From Byssovorax sp. (GTDB lineage Bacteria; Myxococcota_A; Polyangia; Polyangiales; Polyangiaceae): 32,434 bases of DNA. The translations under genes and the position numbers were made by a program. How positions within the stretch are numbered: position 1 is the stretch's first letter; each line of letters begins with the position of its first letter. Under the pieces are notes generated by a model. It had not been told where the DNA came from. It was given only the letters and a program-made list of their open reading frames with translations, and did not search any database. The stretch is taken from positions 1 to 32,434 of the forward strand of contig JANYGI010000181.1 in assembly GCA_025362495.1 (NCBI GenBank). The letters are read 5' to 3'. This document shows, one piece after another, positions 6,314 to 16,498 of the stretch.

Positions 6314-7855
6314 TCAGAGAAAGCAGAATTTCTTCGGCGCGCCGGTATCGACGCAGCTATACGTCGGCCGGCAATCGCTCGTTACATCGCAGGTGTGCAC
6401 GCAGGTGCCGAGGCCGCCGCCGAGCTGGAAGAAGTTGACACACTCCGCCCCGGCGGGGCAGTCGCCCGCGCCGGGGAGGCAGAGCTCGGAGCAGTAGCCA
6501 CCGGGGAAGCCGAACGCGGCTTCGGTGAGGCAGAGGGGATCGTTCGAGCCGGAGAAGCAGTCGGTGTTCGCCACGCAGGGATCCCCCGCGGGCGCCGCGC
6601 CCGGGACGCAGGCGGGGAGGGCCTGGCAGCTCGGATCACCGCAGTCGGTGAGGCCATTGCCGTCGTTGTCAAGGCCGTCGCCGCACGTCGTTTCAGGCGC
6701 CGCGAGGCAGGCTTTCTCGGCGTTGCCAAGATCCTTGCAGAGGTAGCCAGAGCGGCAGTCGGCGTCGGTCGCGCAGCCGTCGAGGCACACCCCGTTGGCC
6801 GAGATCCCGAGCTGCGCGCACACGCCGTCTCCGGCGCAGTCGGGCGCCGCGAGATCGCAGAACTCGGAGCAATAGCCGCCGGGAAACCCCGCGTGCAGCG
6901 GGAGGCAAACCGGATCATCCTGGTTCGCAAAGCACTCGGCGGACGTCACGCAAGGCGTCCCGGCGGCGCCCGCCCCCGGCGCGCAGGCGGCGGTGCCCTG
7001 GCAGCCCGTCGGATCGTCGCAGTCGACGTACCCATCGTCGTCGTCGTCGATGAGATCGTCGCAGCTCGCCTCGGGCTGCCACGGCTCGACGTCGAGCTGG
7101 AAGCCTCCCGGCGCGGGGCCCGTGGTGTCGGCCATCACGAAGTACGTTTTCCCCGCGGCGACGTCGACCGCGAGCGCCTGCTCGAACGAGCCTGTCGCGC
7201 AGGCGATCTCGCTCGCGTCGTCGTCGCACGCGGAGCGGACCGAGAGCGAGAAGCGAGAAGCGCCGGTCGCGAAGAGATGGAGCAGGAGTTTGCCGGGCGT
7301 CAGCGCGGTGATCTGGTACATGGCCTCGTCTCCGCTCTGCGCCGAGCAAGAGGCCTTGTGGACCGCGGGGCGCCCGCGGGTGGTGCTCTTGACGGTGTCG
7401 GGGAGGCCGAGCACCCTGGCGGGTGTACACGAGTCGACGCAGGTGGCCGCGCCGGCGCAGTCGTCGTCTTCGCAGTCAATCTTGCCGTCGAAATCGTTCG
7501 AGATGCCGTCGTCGCAGATCTCCACCTTCTCGCAGCCGGCGAGGTAGAAGGTGCAGTAGTCGCTGCAAGCGAGGGTGCCGGCCGCGAGACCGAAGCTCGA
7601 GCAGTCTTTGCCGGCGAGGTCGGCCCCGTCGCACGGCTCGCCCGGATCGATCTTCCCGTTGCCGCACAGGAGGGGATCGGCGCCGGTGCTCGACGAGCTC
7701 GCGGCGGCCGTGACCGTCGTCGGGCTGGCGCCGCCGGGGCTGCTCGAACCGATGGGCTCACCCCCGACGCCCGCGGGGGCCGCCGCCGTGGCGCACGCCG
7801 CGAGGCCGAGAATGCACCACCCGCCGAGGATCGGCAGGCTCCATCGTGTTCGCAT
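6314..7855 (-). CDS. Cys-rich repeat lipoprotein (myxobacterial type)
   Basis: This 513-residue lipoprotein has lipobox LAAC at Cys21. It starts with a Cys-rich module (CGNGKIDPGEPCDG; ICDDGISNDFDGKIDC) of the kind found in myxobacterial Cys-rich repeat families. A middle region follows (about residues 150-260) that resembles a pre-peptidase C-terminal (PPC)-like beta domain (ALTPGKLLLHLFATG; AAGKTYFVMADT). The C-terminal half holds two homologous modules of about 100 residues (GxPCVxxxxCFxxxxDPxCL...GFPGGYCSE...), separated by CGDGLDNDGNGLTDCGD acidic repeats. It is probably surface-bound. The ATG at 7855 has GGAG six bases upstream. The frame stays open a further 129 codons upstream, but that stretch is not signal-like. 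This is the first gene of the five-gene minus-strand run. Confidence 0.82.
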   Translation of the reverse strand: MRTRWSLPILGGWCILGLAACATAAAPAGVGGEPIGSSSPGGASPTTVTAAASSSSTGADPLLCGNGKIDPGEPCDGADLAGKDCSSFGLAAGTLACSDYCTFYLAGCEKVEICDDGISNDFDGKIDCEDDDCAGAATCVDSCTPARVLGLPDTVKSTTRGRPAVHKASCSAQSGDEAMYQITALTPGKLLLHLFATGASRFSLSVRSACDDDASEIACATGSFEQALAVDVAAGKTYFVMADTTGPAPGGFQLDVEPWQPEASCDDLIDDDDDGYVDCDDPTGCQGTAACAPGAGAAGTPCVTSAECFANQDDPVCLPLHAGFPGGYCSEFCDLAAPDCAGDGVCAQLGISANGVCLDGCATDADCRSGYLCKDLGNAEKACLAAPETTCGDGLDNDGNGLTDCGDPSCQALPACVPGAAPAGDPCVANTDCFSGSNDPLCLTEAAFGFPGGYCSELCLPGAGDCPAGAECVNFFQLGGGLGTCVHTCDVTSDCRPTYSCVDTGAPKKFCFL

Positions 7856-7963
7856 CACAAGCTCCGGAAAAAATCGTGGAAATGGCCACCGCGGGGCTCG
7901 CGGACGCCGTGCGGTATCGACCGCTGCCTTGGTGGCCTCGGGGCGCAGGATCATTCGATTTTG

Positions 7964-7997
7964 CTTCGCCTGGCAAGCGACTTCGCCTGGCCAGCGG
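7964..7997. repeat. Two tandem 17-bp repeats in a divergent promoter region
   Basis: Copy 1 (7964-7980, cttcgcctggcaagcga) and copy 2 (7981-7997, cttcgcctggccagcgg) match at 15 of 17 positions and abut exactly. They lie in the 196-bp region between the divergent starts at 7855 (minus) and 8052 (plus). Adjacent direct repeats in such a place fit a binding site for a regulator that binds as a tandem oligomer. No regulator gene is next to it. Confidence 0.45.
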
Positions 7998-8009
7998 CTC
8001 GCAGCATGG

Positions 8010-8038
8010 TTGACACCGGGACCATCGATGGGCTTTAA
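8010..8038 (+). promoter_or_regulatory. Weak sigma70-like promoter candidate
   Basis: An exact TTGACA at 8010-8015 is followed 17 bases later by ctttaa (8033-8038), a poor -10 match. It lies just upstream of the CAP lipoprotein start at 8052 and just after the tandem 17-bp repeats. If real, the leader would be only a few bases long, which fits the absence of a visible Shine-Dalgarno before 8052. The candidate is weak. Confidence 0.22.
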
Positions 8039-8051
8039 CCACCCGATCATC

Positions 8052-9824
8052 ATGCATCGCTCGCGGATCTCGACCTCGTTCTCGATCTCTCTGGCTCTCC
8101 TCGCGGGGGCGTGCGGCGGCGCCGGTGGAGGCAAGCTGGGCTCGGAGCCCACGCAGTTTCCAACGCAGGCTGCGCTGGCGAAGATCGCCGCCGCGCCGGT
8201 GCCCGCACACCTCTTCGACGACAAAGCCAGGGACGTCCCCACCTGGGAGCTCAGCGATCCGCTGCCGGACGCGATGGAGCAGGTGCCGCATCACGACGAC
8301 ACGGTGTGGAGCAAGCTCCTCGACGACTCGACGGCGACGCGCGGAGGCGCCGTGACGACGAGCGAGGCCATGCACTGCGTCGCCCGGCAACAGGCCGCCT
8401 TCGTCCTCGCCAACGCCGCCATCCCGGCCGCGCCGCTCGTCGACTTCATGGCCGCTCGCTGCGGCGCGTCCACGGGCCAGGTCGGCGTCACTTACCAGAC
8501 GCTGAGCGGCGACGACTCGATCCCCGAGGCGAAGATCGAGGCCCAGTTCAGCGCCCCTGTCAAAGCCATGATCGAGAAGGCCTTGAGCGGCCGCTCCGAC
8601 GTGGGTATCGCCTACCTCCGGAAGAGCGGTCATGCGGTGATCGCCCTGGCGCTCTCGCCGCGGCCGGTGCGCGTCGAGAGGATGCCTCTCGTCCCCGCGA
8701 GCGGCGGTGGCGTGGTGCTGCGCGGCGAGATCCTCGATCCGGTGGGCTCGGTGCGGGCGATGATCAACCGCGGCAGATACGGAGTCGGCACCTGCACCGA
8801 GGACCTCACCGTCGCGCTGCCGCGCTTCGCCTTCACCTGCGCGGCGCTGCCGGCCGACGAGGCGGCGTGGATCACGGTGCTGGCCGTCCCGCCGGGGCGC
8901 ATCCTCGGCACGACGGTGCTCGATACGCTGGTGTGGCCGGCGGGCGCCCCCACCAAGACGTACGCGAAGCTCGCGCAGGATACCGCCCCGGCGGCCGCCG
9001 GCGGCGTGCGCGTCGCCGACCTCGTGGCGGAGATCAACCGCGTTCGCAAGGACGCCGGGCTCGCCCCGCTCCGCGTCGCCGAGCAGCAGAGTCAGACGGT
9101 GGCGCGCCTGGCGCCGCACTACTTCGGTGGGCTGCGAGAGGGCGGGTCGAGCGAGGTGGCCGAGCAGGTCGCGCTCGGCGTGCGCGCGGGCTGGGAGGTC
9201 GATGGCCTGGTGCGCCACGGCAGCCTCAGCTCGACGTGGGTGTACGGCTCGCACAGCGCGTCCGACCTCGTCCATGCGGCGCTCGCGCACCCCTTCAGCC
9301 GCGAGACGCTGCTCGATCCCGAGGCCGAGCGGGTGGCGATCGGCACCGCCGGCAGCGACGCCGATCCCGAGCTAGGCGCCCTGTTCGCGACGTATGCGCT
9401 CTTCGATTCGTACCACCACGATCAGGACACGACGATCGTCGCCACGCGCCTTGCGGCCCTGCGCGCCGCCCACCATGCGTTGCCGCCGACTTTGGTGACC
9501 ACGCTCAGCGTCGAGGCGCAGCGCGCGGCGAAATCGGTGCAAGACGGGAAGCAGACGCCCGAAGAAGCCCTGGACGATCTGCTCAAGCACGCTTCGGAGA
9601 AGGCCTCTGGGCGGGCCGTGCACGCCGGAATGACGGAGACGTCCTCGCTCGACGACATGAAGTTCCCCGATAGCATGCTGATCTCTCCCACGATCCAGCT
9701 CGGGATCGGCGCGGGGCATTATCGCCACGAGGGGCAGCCGTGGGGGCGTTTCGTGGTGTTCTACGTCATCGTCGACGAGACGGTGGGGCCCACGGCCCGT
9801 CGGGCGGGCCCTCGCGCGGGGTGA
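8052..9824 (+). CDS. CAP-domain (SCP-like) lipoprotein
   Basis: This 590-residue exported protein has a signal sequence ending in ALLAGAC (Cys21, a tolerable lipobox). Residues about 25-315 are a unique region with no family I recognise. From about residue 319 the pattern VADLVAEINRVRKDAGLAPL, followed by an Ala/Arg helix with AxLAPHYF, resembles the first half of a bacterial CAP/SCP domain (usually LxxINxxRxxxGLxPL). The classic CAP histidines and glutamates are not clearly placed, so the match is partial. The start is set at ATG 8052, where the signal peptide begins. ATG 8028 in the same frame is possible, and the frame is open still further upstream. A second, smaller CAP lipoprotein is encoded at 15892. 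Confidence 0.72.
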   Translation: MHRSRISTSFSISLALLAGACGGAGGGKLGSEPTQFPTQAALAKIAAAPVPAHLFDDKARDVPTWELSDPLPDAMEQVPHHDDTVWSKLLDDSTATRGGAVTTSEAMHCVARQQAAFVLANAAIPAAPLVDFMAARCGASTGQVGVTYQTLSGDDSIPEAKIEAQFSAPVKAMIEKALSGRSDVGIAYLRKSGHAVIALALSPRPVRVERMPLVPASGGGVVLRGEILDPVGSVRAMINRGRYGVGTCTEDLTVALPRFAFTCAALPADEAAWITVLAVPPGRILGTTVLDTLVWPAGAPTKTYAKLAQDTAPAAAGGVRVADLVAEINRVRKDAGLAPLRVAEQQSQTVARLAPHYFGGLREGGSSEVAEQVALGVRAGWEVDGLVRHGSLSSTWVYGSHSASDLVHAALAHPFSRETLLDPEAERVAIGTAGSDADPELGALFATYALFDSYHHDQDTTIVATRLAALRAAHHALPPTLVTTLSVEAQRAAKSVQDGKQTPEEALDDLLKHASEKASGRAVHAGMTETSSLDDMKFPDSMLISPTIQLGIGAGHYRHEGQPWGRFVVFYVIVDETVGPTARRAGPRAG

Positions 9825-9828
9825 GGCG

Positions 9829-9863
9829 TTCGGGGCGCCGCGCGGGCGTCCTTTTTCCCCGAA
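9829..9863 (+). terminator. Candidate intrinsic terminator after the CAP lipoprotein gene
   Basis: A GC stem (9835-9839 with 9845-9849, loop of 5 nt) is followed by ccttttt at 9850-9856. An alternative outer pairing joins ttcgggg (9829-9835) with ccccgaa (9857-9863). It begins five bases after the stop at 9824 and has one of the few T-runs near a hairpin in this window. Confidence 0.5.
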
Positions 9864-9948
9864 TGGCGTGGAGAAGGGACGGACCTCGGGCGCTCGCGTT
9901 CCCCTCGTTCTCAGCGGAGCTGGCGCGCTGATTGCGTGCGATCCACGC

Positions 9949-11832
9949 ATGCCCGGGCTCTTTGGCTTCTTCGCGCTCGCGCCGGGATCGCGGCTCGAAC
10001 CTCACGTTGCGTCTGGAGTGCTCGCCGAGATGGCGCACCGGATGAGCCACCTCGGCGATGAGATCGTCGAGACCTGGGCCGATCCGGCGAGCGGCGTCGC
10101 GGTCGCGCGGATCGGCGTTCGCGCGGGTCGAAACGGGGCGTGGCCCGGCGCGATCGAGGTCCCGGGGTCGCGGCGCCGGGTGTTCGTCGAAGGCGTGATT
10201 GCCGGAGATACGGTATCTCGCGTCCACGCGGTGACGGAGCGCGGGGTCGCGGCCCTCACGTCGCTCGAAGGCTCGTTCTCGGTCGCCGTGTGGGAGCCGT
10301 GGCGGCGACGGCTCACGCTCGCCGTCGATCAACGCGCCTCGCGACCGCTGGTGTACGCGCGCGTCGGCGGAGCGCTCTATTTCGCCCCCGAGGTCAAGGC
10401 GCTGCTGGCCGTCCCCGGGATCGACAAAGCGCTGGATCCCGCGGCGATCGGCGTCTTTCTGGGCGCGGGGCACCTGCTGTCCACCCAGACGCTGTTCGGC
10501 TCGGTACGGCGGCTCTCGGGCGGACAGCGGTTGATCGCCGAGCCGGGGCCGTCGGGCTCTGGCACGCTCCGGATCGAGGGCGAGGATCGGTATCGGCTCT
10601 CGGCGTCGGGCGACGGGACCGCGCCCCGCGAGCTCGAGGAAGAGCTCTGTGCGCTGGTGCGAGGCGCGGTCGAGCGGCGCGCGGCGGTCCCTGCGACGGT
10701 GGTGTTCCTGAGCGGAGGCGTCGACTCGCGGATCCTCGCCGCCGAGGCGCAGGGCGCGGCCCGGGCCCGCGGCGAAAGGATCCGCACCGTGAGCTGGGGG
10801 ACGCCGGAGCGCCGCGTCGGCTCCGACGTCGAGGTGGCGGCGATCGTCGCCCGCGCGATCGGGAGCGTGCACCGGCGCCTCGACCGGGAGATCGGCGCGT
10901 ACCGAGCGTGCTTCTTCGAGACCGCGTACCTGCTCGACGGCCTCACCGATCTGCCCGCGTATCACCCGCACGAGCACACGTTGATGCGCGCGCTCGGCGC
11001 CGGCGGAGCCCGGGTGGTGGTGCGCGGGGACGAGTGCTTCGGCTACGAGTCGCACGTCGGCACGATCGAGGACGCGCTGGCGACGCTGGGTCTGCGCCGG
11101 CTCGCGCAGGTGCGCCGGGTGCGAGGGCTGCTCGCGCCGCGGGCCCTCGCGATCTGGGGCGGCGCGGGCGCGGCGGCGATCGACGATCTCGCCGACGGCG
11201 TGCGCGGCGCGCACCCGGACGACGCCAAGGATCTGCTCTATTTCCGGCACCGACTCCAGGGGTACCTCGGGTCCGCCGCGTACCTGAAGCAGGCGGTGCT
11301 CGAGCACGAGACGCCGCTCCTCGACGAGGCGATCCTGGCCTTCAACGCGCGGATCCCGGCGCCCTTGCGCGCGGGAAAGCGCTTGTTTCTCCGCGCGGCG
11401 CGGCGCCTCTCGCCCGAGGTGTTCGCCCTCCCGTTCGCGACGCGCGACAACCTCGAGGACTGGGCCGCGCTCGTGGCGGGCTCGTCGCCGGTGCATGATC
11501 ACGTGGCGCGGGAGCTCGCCGATCGCGAAAGCGGGATCTGGGAGTACGTCGATCGCGAGGCGCTGACGGCGGCGTTCGCGCGGGCCGAGGCGCCGAGCGC
11601 CTTCACGGCGGCCCTCGGGCTCGGGAGGCTGCCGCGGCGCGCGGTTCGCTCGCTGGTCCGCGCGGTGCCGTCGGTGGAGCGATCGCTCGTCGCCTGCGTC
11701 CAGCGCCGGACGCTGCGCTTCGATCAGATCTGCCTGCGCCTGCTGGTGCTGAAGAGCTTCCACGATCTCTTCGTGACCGGCGACGGGAGCCGCCGCGCGC
11801 TCGCCCGGCGACTTTCCCCGCGGGGAGCTTGA
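9949..11832 (+). CDS. Asparagine-synthetase-like protein without the glutaminase Cys
   Basis: This 627-residue protein has the two-domain plan of asparagine synthetase B. The N-terminal part (1-205) resembles the Ntn amidotransferase domain (LEGSFSVAVWE; LYFAPEVKALL). The C-terminal part carries the PP-loop SGGVDS (255-260), which binds ATP, and a later RGDECFGY (359-366) at the place of the AsnB GADELFGGY motif. AsnB enzymes start MCG with catalytic Cys2; this one starts MPGLFGFF, so Cys2 is Pro and glutamine hydrolysis is not expected. Comparable Cys-less family members include beta-lactam synthetase and lasso-peptide cyclases, which use ATP to form amide bonds. The ATG at 9949 begins the fold directly, and an upstream in-frame start at 9868 would add 27 residues. 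The dynamin-like gene starts 13-31 bases downstream. The substrate is unknown. Confidence 0.82.
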   Translation: MPGLFGFFALAPGSRLEPHVASGVLAEMAHRMSHLGDEIVETWADPASGVAVARIGVRAGRNGAWPGAIEVPGSRRRVFVEGVIAGDTVSRVHAVTERGVAALTSLEGSFSVAVWEPWRRRLTLAVDQRASRPLVYARVGGALYFAPEVKALLAVPGIDKALDPAAIGVFLGAGHLLSTQTLFGSVRRLSGGQRLIAEPGPSGSGTLRIEGEDRYRLSASGDGTAPRELEEELCALVRGAVERRAAVPATVVFLSGGVDSRILAAEAQGAARARGERIRTVSWGTPERRVGSDVEVAAIVARAIGSVHRRLDREIGAYRACFFETAYLLDGLTDLPAYHPHEHTLMRALGAGGARVVVRGDECFGYESHVGTIEDALATLGLRRLAQVRRVRGLLAPRALAIWGGAGAAAIDDLADGVRGAHPDDAKDLLYFRHRLQGYLGSAAYLKQAVLEHETPLLDEAILAFNARIPAPLRAGKRLFLRAARRLSPEVFALPFATRDNLEDWAALVAGSSPVHDHVARELADRESGIWEYVDREALTAAFARAEAPSAFTAALGLGRLPRRAVRSLVRAVPSVERSLVACVQRRTLRFDQICLRLLVLKSFHDLFVTGDGSRRALARRLSPRGA

Positions 11833-11863
11833 TCTACGCGCGGGGGTGCTCTTTGATGCGCGC

Positions 11864-14406
11864 ATGCCGAGGCTCGTCGAGGGACTTTCCCGCTTCTTCG
11901 GGCGAGTGGAGATCTTCGCGCTCGGCCTCGAAGGCGAGCGTCAGGCCGCCGAGGCGGCGCTAACGAAGGGCCAGCCGCTCGAGGCGCGCGAGCACGCGCG
12001 GGCGATCCTCGCGGCGCTGCCGGAGTCGCCGCTCGGCCTCGCGCTGTGGGCCGACGCGGCCGAGGACGCGTGGCTCGACAACGAGGTCGTGGCGGCGCTG
12101 TCGAAGCTCTCCGAGAAGGTGCCGTGGCGGGCCGATGTGTGGCTGCGCCTCGCGCGCGCGGGGCGGCGGATCGAGTGGCCCGCGGCGCGCGAGGCCCTGG
12201 AGCGCGCGGCGTCGGCGCCCGACGAGCGCGAGTCGGCGCGCCTGGCGCTGCTCGATCTGGCCGATCTCGATCTCGCGGCGGGGGACCCGGCGCGGGCGCA
12301 GCGCTGGCTCGATCGGATCGCCACGTCGCTGACGATCGTGGATCGCGAGGTCGCGGTGCGGCGCGCCGAGTGCGCGCTGGCGCAGGGCGACTCGGCCCAG
12401 GCCGCGCACGAGGTCGAGAAGGTGACGGGCGACGACGCGCTCGACGGGCGCGCCTCGCTGGTGCATGCGCGCCTCGCTCTCGGCCGCGGCGAGGCGGAGA
12501 TCGCCCTGGATCTCGCGCTGCGGGCCTTCGTGCTCGACACCGACGGCGCCGCGGAGCTGGTCGCCGCGCTGGTGGCCGCGTCGCGCGACGTGATGCTCGT
12601 CGATCGGGTGCGCCGCGTGGTGGCCTCGGCGGCGTCGCTCGACGATCCGACCTGGGCCGCGGCCTTCGCGTTCGCCGAGGGGCGGCGCGACGACGCGCGG
12701 CGCGCGCTGCAGCGGGGCCTCAGCCGGGGCTCGCGCGGGGCGGCGTCGACGCTGCTCGCGCTGGCGATCGAGTCGCGCGATCTCGACGCCCTCCACGCGC
12801 TGGCCGAGCGCGATCCCGCGCTGCTCCCGCCGCCGCTGCGCGCGCTCCGCGACGCCTCGATCCTCGCGGCCGAGGGGCAGGGCCGCGCCGCGCTGGATCG
12901 CCTTGATTTCGTGGGCGGCGACGTCGCGGGCTGGGCGGCCGAGCTCCGTCGGAAGGTCATCGCCGGGTGGCTGCCCGCCGCGGGATCGCCGTCGCCGGTC
13001 GCGGCGTGGCCCGAGCTGATCCACCAGCTCCGCGGCCTCGCCGGCGCGCTCGATCGCGTCGATCTCGTGGGCACGCTCGCGGCGCTCTCGGTCGAGCGCG
13101 AGCGCCCGCTGCGCGTGGCCGTGGTCGGCGAGTTCAACGCGGGCAAGAGCACGTTCCTCAACGCCCTGCTCGGCGAGGACGTGGCGCCGACGGGCGTGCT
13201 CCCGACGACGGCGACGCTGCACTGGGTGGCGTGGGCGCCGGATCCATTCGCGCGGATCCTGGTGCGCGGCGCGCAGGATCGCGTGGTGCAGCACGCCGAG
13301 CTCAAGAGCACCTTGAGCGAGCTCGCGGCCGCGGAGTCGAAGGTCGACCGGGTCTACATCTACGCGCCGATCGAGCGCTTGAAGCGGATCGAGGTGCTCG
13401 ACACGCCGGGCTTCAACGCGCCCGATCCCGAGCACCTCGCGGCGGCGCGGCAGGCCTTCGACGAGGCCCACGTGGCCATCTGGTTGCTCGACGCGACGCA
13501 CCCGATGAAGGAGACCGAACGCAAGGTGCTGGCCGAGATCCAGGCCCTAGGCGTGCCGGTGCAGATCCTCGCCAACAAGGCCGATCGGCTCAAGCCCGAC
13601 GAGCGCGCCGCGGTGCTCGAGCACATCCGCGCGAGCCTGGCGCAGGTCGGGCTCGCGTCGTACGCGGCGCCGCTCGCGTTCTCGGCGAAGCTGTCGCTGA
13701 AGGGGCGCATGGGCGACGAGGCGGCGCTCGCGGCCTCGGGCTGGCCCGAGGTCGAGGCGCTGCTCGCAGGCGAGATCGTCGATCGCAGCGAGGCGCTGCG
13801 CGAGACGGCGCTGCGGCGCAAGGCGGGGCGCGTCGCGGTCGAGCTCGCGGCGACGGCGCACGCCCGCGCTGCGGCGGATCGCGAGGTCTACCGCGCGGCG
13901 CGCGAACGGAGCGAGGCGCTGCGCATGGCGGCGGCGCGCCTGCGGCGCGAGAAGGTCGCGGTGGCCGCCGCGGCGGACAAGGCGGTCGACGCGGCGCGGA
14001 AGCTCCTCGCGACCGATCTGCGCCCGCTCGGCGAGCTGCCCGAGGAGCGGCAGCGCAACGACGCTGGCCTGCGCGAGTACCTGCGCGAGCGCTTCGTGGC
14101 GCGCCTCGCCGAGCCGGTGGTGGCCGAGCTCGCGCGCGCGGCGTCGGGCGCGGCGGCGATCCCGATCACGCCGCTCCCGGCGCGCGCTGCGGCCGCGGTG
14201 CGCGCTGTGCTCATGGGCGCGGCGGCCGCGCACGACGCGCCCGCGGCGCTGGTCGAGCGCCCGCTCGATCGGATCCTCGAGGCCGTGGTCGAGGCCTTCG
14301 CGGCGGCGCTCCTGGCCGCGTCGGAAGAGCCCGTGAACGAGGCGGCCTCGGCGGCCCTCGAGCTGCGCGCCGAAGCCCTCGAAGCCGCGCTGCACGCCGC
14401 CGGGAG

Positions 14407-14410
<4 letters not shown>
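11864..14410 (+). CDS. Dynamin-family GTPase with long helical N-terminal region
   Basis: This 848-residue protein has two halves. Residues 1-410 are Ala/Leu/Arg/Glu-rich helical repeats that look like TPR or TPR-like hairpins. Residues about 415-600 are a dynamin-type GTPase: P-loop GEFNAGKS (422-429), switch-I region PTTAT, G3 DTPGF (513-517) and G4 NKAD (571-574). Residues 600-848 form a long helical, Ala-rich segment as in the stalk of bacterial dynamin-like proteins. Such proteins bind and remodel membranes on GTP hydrolysis. The start is uncertain: GTG at 11846 is in frame six codons upstream, and neither has a clear Shine-Dalgarno. The gene follows the asparagine-synthetase-like gene within 31 bases, so they are probably co-transcribed. 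Its TAG shares the four bases CTAG with the stop of the opposing kinase gene. Confidence 0.85.
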
Positions 14411-15804
<1,394 letters not shown>

Positions 15805-15891
15805 GACGAGCGGCAGCCTAGTCGAAGCGCGGCGGTTCGTCGCCCTTCGTTCGCCTGCCCAATCGTCGCGGGCTCGGCTAGGATCGCGTCC

Positions 15892-16434
15892 ATGGCATCG
15901 CGACCCTTCGATCGGCGCTCCGTCCTCGCTCCTCTTGGGCTGGTGCTGGGCTTTTTCGTCATCGGCTGCGGCGACGTGGCCACGAACCTCGGGCCGAGCG
16001 GCGCCAATCCGCTCGACGCGGAAGAGAGCGCGCTGATCGCGGCTCTGAACAAGCTCCGCGCCGACGCGGGCATCGCGACGCCGATGCTGGTCTGCACCTC
16101 GCTCAACGTGTCGGCGTCCGCGCACGCCGACGACATGCGCGACAAGGGCTACCTCAGCGACACCGGCCAGGACATGTCGACGCCGCGCACGCGCGGCTGC
16201 GCCGCGGGGTACAAGCCGGCATGCAACGACGCGTCCACGCCGATGGCCGAGACGGTGGCCTCGGGCGTCGGCACCGGCCCCGAGACGCTCCCGCAGTGGG
16301 AAAAGGACGACAAGACCAAGACGCTGCTCGTCAACGCGGCGCTCGGCGTCGTCGGCATCGGTCGCTCGCTCCAGGGCGATGTCCCGGTCTGGGCGATGGA
16401 CCTCGCCGCGAAGGACGACGCTTCTTGCCACTGA
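15892..16434 (+). CDS. Small CAP-domain (SCP-like) lipoprotein
   Basis: This 180-residue lipoprotein has lipobox VIGC (Cys26). A CAP/SCP domain covers most of the mature protein: ALNKLRADAGIATPML (first helix), SASAHADDMRDKGYLS (with the His of the CAP cavity), and VGIGRSLQGDVPVWAMDLA near the end (the bacterial consensus is VGIG....G..YWVQDFG). Four Cys in the mature region may form disulphides. Bacterial CAP proteins are secreted or surface proteins of mostly unknown function. The ATG at 15892 has a weak AGGA upstream. The open frame extends thousands of bases further upstream across the dynamin and kinase region, but only this part has a signal peptide and domain. Two hairpins follow the stop. 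Confidence 0.85.
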   Translation: MASRPFDRRSVLAPLGLVLGFFVIGCGDVATNLGPSGANPLDAEESALIAALNKLRADAGIATPMLVCTSLNVSASAHADDMRDKGYLSDTGQDMSTPRTRGCAAGYKPACNDASTPMAETVASGVGTGPETLPQWEKDDKTKTLLVNAALGVVGIGRSLQGDVPVWAMDLAAKDDASCH

Positions 16435-16443
16435 AACGAGCGA

Positions 16444-16472
16444 GCTCGATCGGCCTCCAGCGCCGATCGAGC
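16444..16472. terminator. Perfect 11-bp hairpin between convergent genes
   Basis: Arms gctcgatcggc (16444-16454) and gccgatcgagc (16462-16472) pair perfectly around a 7-nt loop (ctccagc). It starts ten bases after the CAP lipoprotein stop and lies before the convergent aldehyde dehydrogenase stop. No strong T-run follows on either strand. Confidence 0.6.
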
Positions 16473-16477
16473 CCGCC

Positions 16478-16498
16478 CTGATAGTTTGTGCCTATCAG
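16478..16498. terminator. Second hairpin overlapping the aldehyde dehydrogenase stop
   Basis: Arms ctgatag (16478-16484) and ctatcag (16492-16498) pair perfectly around a 7-nt loop (tttgtgc). The right arm contains the stop codon of the minus-strand aldehyde dehydrogenase gene (16495-16497). Together with the hairpin at 16444 it makes a two-hairpin barrier between convergent genes. Confidence 0.45.

Noticed and set aside
5007-7855. The two large lipoproteins as proven copper-binding proteins
   Set aside because: The MopE-like pattern is acidic and repeat-based; metal identity cannot be read from it.
6308-8038. Long plus-strand open frame opposite the Cys-rich lipoprotein
   Set aside because: It is an antisense shadow of Cys-rich repeats, with no signal or domain.
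9766-11865. Long minus-strand open frame opposite the asparagine-synthetase-like gene
   Set aside because: It has no domain, Arg/His-rich composition, and the opposite strand carries SGGVDS and other family motifs.
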